Of a stretch of DNA of 64,000 nucleotides, positions 59,678-64,000 are shown one piece after another. Origin of the DNA: UBA4416 sp943362175. Lineage in GTDB: Bacteria; Bacteroidota; Bacteroidia; B-17B0; Aurantibacillaceae. The stretch lies in assembly GCA_943362175.1 (NCBI GenBank), contig CALRIU020000014.1, forward strand, positions 70,156 through 134,155, given 5' to 3'. The notes beneath the pieces were generated by a model. The model saw only the letters and a program-made list of their open reading frames with translations, was not told the origin of the DNA and searched no databases. Both the position numbers and the translations under genes were made by a program. How positions within the stretch are numbered: position 1 is the stretch's first letter; every line of letters begins with the position of its first letter.

Positions 59678-60589
59678 ATGAAAAAAACAATTATCCTCTT
59701 GTTTTGCTTGAAAGTTATCACGGCCAAAAGCCAGTTTTATTTGCCAATTGAAGAAAACCATTTATTAAACTGTTGCACCCCTACCAATGCAGAAGTACAA
59801 AAATATCCAGCTGAAAAAATCAATAGTGTGTTTAAATACCTTTTGGACACTGTGAAATTTGAATACAGATATTTTTACGGAGCTTGTGAAAACAGAGCGC
59901 ATTTTATTTCTGTCGCATTAACCAAGAAAGGTATTAAGTGTAAAAAAATATGGTGCTTTGCTCCGGTACGTTATAGCCTCATTTCTCAAAAACAAATGTG
60001 GGTAAGCGATCCGTTGAAAATAAGTGATACGATTAAATGGACATACCATGTTGCCCCCATTGTTATTAATACCAAAGGCGACACATTGGTAATAGATCCA
60101 TCTATTTCCGACAAAGCGCCAATCGCCTATAAAAAATGGCTTAAGGCTACCAATTGCCCTGAAGCTGCTTACCTGTTTACTGATGCAAATTGGTATCTGT
60201 TTAATTCATTGAATGGTTTTCAGACATATAACAATTTTGATGCGAATGAACAGCCTGCGGATCTTAAACTACCAAAATGGTTTCCAAATATTATAACAGG
60301 AGATTTTATGACCTACGAGCCAAGTACTGAAAACATTCCGAGCGGCTTAGCTACTAATGATATTGCCATGAGAATATATCAAAACGAAAAAAATACTATC
60401 AGTACAGAAGATTTCAAAAAAATACTGGGTAACATTAACAATATTATTGCATTCATTACAAACACAACAAATAAAATCATCACGCAAGAATTGAAAGATA
60501 AGTATAGCGACTTAGTGAAAAAATATTCAGAAGAGTATACTGTAAGAAAAACTTATTGGAATAAAAGATTAACTGATCTAAGTAAATAA
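59678..60589 (+). CDS. Secreted protein-glutaminase-like (protein glutamine deamidase) enzyme
   Basis: 303 residues: signal peptide (1-18, AKSQ). A Cys-His-Asp triad matches the Chryseobacterium protein-glutaminase plan: C70 in YGACENRAHFISVAL, H124 in WTYHVAPIV and D140 in TLVIDPSI. The C-x-x-RAH, YHVA and (V/I)IDPS motifs are the family's diagnostic set. It would deamidate protein glutamine to glutamate outside the cell. Unlike the known enzymes there is no propeptide of about 110 residues before the Cys, and an extra about 120-residue helical, Asn-rich C-terminus follows. Visibly AT-rich. Confidence 0.75.
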   Translation: MKKTIILLFCLKVITAKSQFYLPIEENHLLNCCTPTNAEVQKYPAEKINSVFKYLLDTVKFEYRYFYGACENRAHFISVALTKKGIKCKKIWCFAPVRYSLISQKQMWVSDPLKISDTIKWTYHVAPIVINTKGDTLVIDPSISDKAPIAYKKWLKATNCPEAAYLFTDANWYLFNSLNGFQTYNNFDANEQPADLKLPKWFPNIITGDFMTYEPSTENIPSGLATNDIAMRIYQNEKNTISTEDFKKILGNINNIIAFITNTTNKIITQELKDKYSDLVKKYSEEYTVRKTYWNKRLTDLSK

Positions 60590-60601
60590 AACATTCAGAT
60601 T

Positions 60602-61270
60602 ATGAAAATAAACTATTTGCTATTTTTGTTTTTTGCCTGTAGCGTCGCTTCTTTTTCTCAAGCCAGTGAAACAGAAATTATCAAATCCTTTAAACAAGGT
60701 GGCGCGGGTAATTGCGCGTCAATATCAGTAATCAAACTTGCTATTGCGCATTATGGGATCGGTCACGTTTTTTTTAACGTTGAGCATAAAAATAATAACT
60801 ATCATATCCTGATGCGTGATAGCGTTATAGTTGACCTTTCCGATGCAGATTTGCAAACAATGGAGTCATTAAATTATTTTGTGAAAAAGGAAAATGAGAG
60901 TATCTATAAATACGCCAAGTTCCTTTATGCAGTGATGGCAAAAAGAAGAAAAGACACGGAAAAATTTAAGAGCATTGAACGTGCTGCTACCTATTATAAA
61001 TGGGGTTGGATCAAAACCACCAATCACTTGTTGGAGCAGGATACGGAAGTTAACCTGGAGTATCTTGGATTAAAGAAATCCTTCCGGAAAATTAACAAAG
61101 CGGATATTGACCAATACGCAAAAATTGTGATTACCAGCGGAAAACATTCTGCGTTCAGTACCAAAGGGTCTTATGATGAATATGGAGATCCGACACCAAA
61201 TACTGATTTTGCAAAGAATCACGCCAATGCTCCTATTAATGAAAATTACAATTATATACTGAAGGATTAA
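60602..61270 (+). CDS. Secreted papain-like cysteine enzyme candidate
   Basis: 222 residues: signal peptide (1-19, SFSQ), then GGAGNCASISVIKLAIAHYG with a likely catalytic Cys38 at the start of a helix, as in papain and calpain folds, and a possible His182 in VITSGKHSAFSTKGSYDEYG. The catalytic assignment is inferred from spacing and motif shape only. The gene follows the protein-glutaminase-like gene after 12 bases on the same strand and is equally AT-rich, so they form a pair. Confidence 0.55.
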   Translation: MKINYLLFLFFACSVASFSQASETEIIKSFKQGGAGNCASISVIKLAIAHYGIGHVFFNVEHKNNNYHILMRDSVIVDLSDADLQTMESLNYFVKKENESIYKYAKFLYAVMAKRRKDTEKFKSIERAATYYKWGWIKTTNHLLEQDTEVNLEYLGLKKSFRKINKADIDQYAKIVITSGKHSAFSTKGSYDEYGDPTPNTDFAKNHANAPINENYNYILKD

Positions 61271-61316
61271 ACGATTTCTTCTAAATTTTTATCTATACAA
61301 CCTAAACCAATAGCTT

Positions 61317-62216
61317 ATGATACACCTAAACACAAACAAGATCCTGGTCACAACGGATTTTTCCGACACTTCGCGCCTTGCTTTTAGCCAGGGAGGATTC
61401 CTCGCACAGATAGCCAAAGGTGAAGTCTTCCTGCTTCATGTCATCGTGCAGCAATGGGAAATAGCGCATATTTTTTCGCCCGGAGCTACCTCAGGCGATA
61501 CGGAAGCTGTGGCACAGGCGGCTCAGAAAAAACTCGAGGAGTATGCCGCTGATATCCGTAAGCAATACGGGGTGAAAGTAACTACAGTTATAAAACACGG
61601 AAACCCAACCAAAGAAGTTTTGAAATACGCGAAGGAGATCGGCGCCGGAATGATTGCGATGGGAACGCATGGCTACAGCTCGTGGGAAGACCTGGTAATC
61701 GGCAGCAATGCGCTGAAAGTGCTTACCAAAAGCCCCTGCCCGGTGCTAACGGTATCAACGCCTGTAAAGGCAGTTGGCTACAAAAACATCATATTGCCGA
61801 TTGATACCTCATTTCACTCACGCGCCAAAGTGGTGTTAACCATGGAGCTGGCAAAGCAGCTTTCTGCAAAGGTATTTGCCGTAGGGATCCTGGCAGGCGA
61901 TGAAAGCGACAAAAAAGGAGCTATGGAAGTGATGCTGAACCAGGTAGTGACCGAGGCACTGAATTACCAGGTAGTTTGCCATACGGAGCTGCTGATGAAC
62001 GTCAAAAACAGGGCAGTAGCGACTGTCACCTACTGCCATTCAAAAAACGGGGATCTGATTTCCATCATGACGGACCAGGACGCCGAGCTGAGCGGCTTTT
62101 TCCTGGGACCTTATGCATTACAGGTTATCCAACATGCCGGAGTTCCGGTAATTAGCATTAAGCCCGAAGAGCATCCCGAAGATGCCGGCTGGGAAGACAT
62201 CTTGGCAGGAACCTAA
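61317..62216 (+). CDS. Universal stress protein with tandem UspA domains
   Basis: 299 residues: first domain (about 5-148) ends in the ATP-binding motif MGTHGYSSWEDLVIGSNALKVL (GxHG-x9-GS); second (about 155-285) has lost the motif (GFFLGPYALQVI). One functional nucleotide site is therefore expected. Cytosolic stress protein; role not specific. Preceded by a 46-base gap. Confidence 0.93.
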   Translation: MIHLNTNKILVTTDFSDTSRLAFSQGGFLAQIAKGEVFLLHVIVQQWEIAHIFSPGATSGDTEAVAQAAQKKLEEYAADIRKQYGVKVTTVIKHGNPTKEVLKYAKEIGAGMIAMGTHGYSSWEDLVIGSNALKVLTKSPCPVLTVSTPVKAVGYKNIILPIDTSFHSRAKVVLTMELAKQLSAKVFAVGILAGDESDKKGAMEVMLNQVVTEALNYQVVCHTELLMNVKNRAVATVTYCHSKNGDLISIMTDQDAELSGFFLGPYALQVIQHAGVPVISIKPEEHPEDAGWEDILAGT

Positions 62217-62269
62217 GGAGCATAAACGATCATTCACCTGAAGTATAACCTCATAACACAAACACCATC

Positions 62270-62476
62270 ATGAAAACATTAGCAGCAGCCATCACCTTAT
62301 CAGCTGTATTTTGTGCAGCGCAAGGCTTAGCACAGGACACTCCCAAGAAAGAAGAGAAAGCCATCAAAAAGGAAAGAAAGGTGGAGAAAAAAGAAGAAAA
62401 GAAAGGTGCAAAAAGAGAGAAGCACGTGGAACCCCAAAGAAAAGAGAAAGAGGAGCACCATAAAGAAAAGCAATAG
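62270..62476 (+). CDS. Lys/Glu-rich secreted small protein
   Basis: 68 residues: signal peptide (MKTLAAAITLSAVFCAAQGLAQ) followed by about 45 residues almost wholly of Lys, Glu and His, ending HHKEKQ. Likely an unstructured or helical periplasmic peptide. Homologues not recognised. Confidence 0.65.
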   Translation: MKTLAAAITLSAVFCAAQGLAQDTPKKEEKAIKKERKVEKKEEKKGAKREKHVEPQRKEKEEHHKEKQ

Positions 62477-62881
62477 CCTTCTACAGACAATCATACCGGA
62501 TGAATCCATTCCGCTACAGATCCGTAGTTGGAATTGTCATGTATTTGCCCTAATGCGGGATTTTTGCAACAGCAGGAGCCTGATTGATTCGTAAATCCTC
62601 AACGTGTATTGAGAGGTCCTCATCCCTGCTATCTATGCTTCATCCTTTAAGGGCCGGGGACTTACGGCAAGCCCTGATTCTTTTAAAGAGCCAGTCGTGA
62701 TTTACAACAGTAATTTCACGGTTTTCACTATTCTTATCTCCGTAGGCTGTTTCAATTATGGTTATCATTAGTGAATGATTACATAGATCCGTCTGTGCGG
62801 TAATTTCACCGGGAGCCATGGCTATGTATCAGGATGCGTAGCAAGACGGCTATCGTTTGATAAATTTAAAATACCTCATAC
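62477..62881. other. 405-base intergenic stretch before the MFS gene
   Basis: No gene, terminator or riboswitch recognised. TATCGTTTG at about 62846 resembles a -7 element with one base too many. Confidence 0.4.
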
Positions 62882-64000
62882 ATGACCACTCAAAAACTAA
62901 AAAACCGCTGGCTGATTGCAGCTTCGGCCGTGGGGATTCACATTTCCATTGGTTCGGTATATGCCTATTCCGTGATGACCAGGCCCGTGGGCGATATGTT
63001 TGGCGTTGAGGAGAGTGTGATCAAATGGTCGTTTAAGATCGCTATTCTTCTGCTGGGTTTTTCCGCAGCGGTTTTAGGACGCTGGGTGGAAAAAGTGGGA
63101 CCGAAAGTAAGCGGCACTACCGCCGGTTTGTTTTATGGCTTTGGTATTTTAGGCTCCGGTCTTGCCATTCACCTGGGCTCGCTTGCCTTATTTATTATTT
63201 GTTATGGCATTATAGGCGGTATCGGGCTGGGCCTGGGCTATATTACACCCGTGAGTACTTTGGTAAAATGGTTCCCCGACCGGCGTGGCCTGGCAACAGG
63301 CATGGCCATTATGGGATTTGGCTTTGCCGCCTTGATTTTTGGACCTTTGATGCAAACATTATTTGAGAATGCGGGTGTTGCCAACACATTCTATATCCTT
63401 GGCGTTATTTATCTGGTGTTAATTTTATCTTCGGCTCAATATATCGAAAGGCCCCCTGAAGGGTATTTGCCCGAAGGCTTTAAAGCGGGCGAAGGGAAAA
63501 CGATCAAGCGGGACATCTGGTATATCGATGCCAAAGAAGCTTTGAAAACCACAAGGTTCTACTATATCTGGCTGATGATGTTTATCAACATTACCTGTGG
63601 CATTGCTATTATCGCCGCTGCCAGCCCTCTTGTGCAGGAGAGGCTAAGCTATACACCCATGCAGGCGGCAGCCATTGTGGGACTGATAGGTGTATTTAAT
63701 GGTTTGGGCAGGATCATGTGGTCCGGCCTGTCTGATTACCTGGGGCGTGCCAACGTGTATATCCTCTTCTTTGGTTTCCAGGTAGTGGCATTTTATTTTC
63801 TGCCGCAGCTATCTTCCGAAGCTTTTTTTCTTACCGTTCTTTTTACGGTCATCACCATGTATGGCGGAGGCTTTGCCACATTGCCGGCTTTCCTGGGCGA
63901 TTTGTTCGGCACAAAGCAGCTTGGAGCGATACATGGCTTGGTGCTGACCGCCTGGGGGCTGGCGGGTATTGCAGGACCTACACTTTATGACATGATCAAA
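62882..64000 (+). CDS. MFS transporter, OFA (oxalate/formate antiporter) family, cut by the window end
   Basis: 373 residues shown, continuing past the window. Start LIAASAVGIHISIGSVYAYSVMTRPV is the OFA opening; GGIGLGLGYITPVSTLVKWFPDRRGLATGMAIMGFGFAALIFGP is the family signature with the RRGLATG loop. About 11 of 12 helices are visible, ending AWGLAGIAGP. Anion or carboxylate exchange is known for the family; substrate here unknown. Confidence 0.92.
   Translation, partial: MTTQKLKNRWLIAASAVGIHISIGSVYAYSVMTRPVGDMFGVEESVIKWSFKIAILLLGFSAAVLGRWVEKVGPKVSGTTAGLFYGFGILGSGLAIHLGSLALFIICYGIIGGIGLGLGYITPVSTLVKWFPDRRGLATGMAIMGFGFAALIFGPLMQTLFENAGVANTFYILGVIYLVLILSSAQYIERPPEGYLPEGFKAGEGKTIKRDIWYIDAKEALKTTRFYYIWLMMFINITCGIAIIAAASPLVQERLSYTPMQAAAIVGLIGVFNGLGRIMWSGLSDYLGRANVYILFFGFQVVAFYFLPQLSSEAFFLTVLFTVITMYGGGFATLPAFLGDLFGTKQLGAIHGLVLTAWGLAGIAGPTLYDMIK

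Noticed and set aside
62477..62881. Possible molybdenum or other riboswitch ahead of the MFS gene
   Set aside because: No conserved stem set could be seen; nothing better than chance hairpins.

Overview
The window is bacterial chromosome from a member of the Bacteroidota, most likely the Chitinophagales/Sphingobacteriales/Cytophagales side. Reasons: several start sites follow promoters of the Bacteroidota type (TTTG or TTG, 19-21 bases, TAnnTTTG); Shine-Dalgarno sites are mostly absent; a secreted esterase ends in a type IX secretion sorting domain; and many families typical of the phylum are present (phytochrome-like SHDLQEPLRKI histidine kinases, DUF4142, DUF983, YtxH, short repeat-borne lipoproteins). 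No rRNA, CRISPR array, prophage or intact insertion sequence was seen. One tRNA (Leu, CAG) is present.

Layout. 0-6 kb: a VOC protein, YceH, then a methionine/glutamine-type aminotransferase and an omega-amidase. These two consecutive enzymes of one keto-acid repair/salvage route are separated by three tandem paralogues of an uncharacterised secreted/membrane family and by one of two copies of a structured intergenic repeat. 6-33 kb: a long stress and signalling island. It holds TspO, DUF2383, a three-gene two-component operon ending in a sigma-54 activator, a divergent CHASE3-like kinase, rpoN, tiny membrane proteins, free-standing and membrane-anchored receivers, AI-2E and YihY transporters (two of each), Dps, low-affinity iron permease, YtxH, PqiA-like, DUF4142, Ku, a topoisomerase IB remnant, a FAD/Rieske oxidoreductase and cyanophycinase. 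Two sigma-54 type (-24/-12) promoter candidates lie in this island, so the sigma factor, an activator and possible targets are physically close.

33-52 kb: fasciclin protein, a cytochrome b plus molybdopterin oxidoreductase pair, a six-PAS kinase, the tRNA, the T9SS esterase with two Crp/Fnr-like operators beside a Crp/Fnr regulator gene, an alpha/beta hydrolase, a three-gene XRE-pentapeptide/ABC exporter operon with a clear promoter and 21-bp phased repeats, a RibD-type reductase, an AraC regulator, DUF983 and dnaK.

53-64 kb: a molybdenum cofactor cluster (moaA, moeA, moaC, mobA, moeB-rhodanese) interrupted by a second dps and carrying a cysteine-less sulfite-oxidase-fold protein. It is bordered on both sides by visibly AT-rich genes. 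The right-hand AT-rich pair encodes two secreted proteins with papain-like catalytic residues, the first resembling protein-glutaminase. A universal stress protein, a Lys/Glu-rich secreted peptide and an OFA-type MFS transporter (cut by the window end) follow. The cofactor cluster probably serves the molybdopterin oxidoreductase at 36 kb among others. Best candidates for something new: the secreted enzyme pair at 59.7-61.3 kb, the three-paralogue family at 2.7-5.1 kb, the phased operator of the XRE-pentapeptide exporter, and the local sigma-54 circuit.
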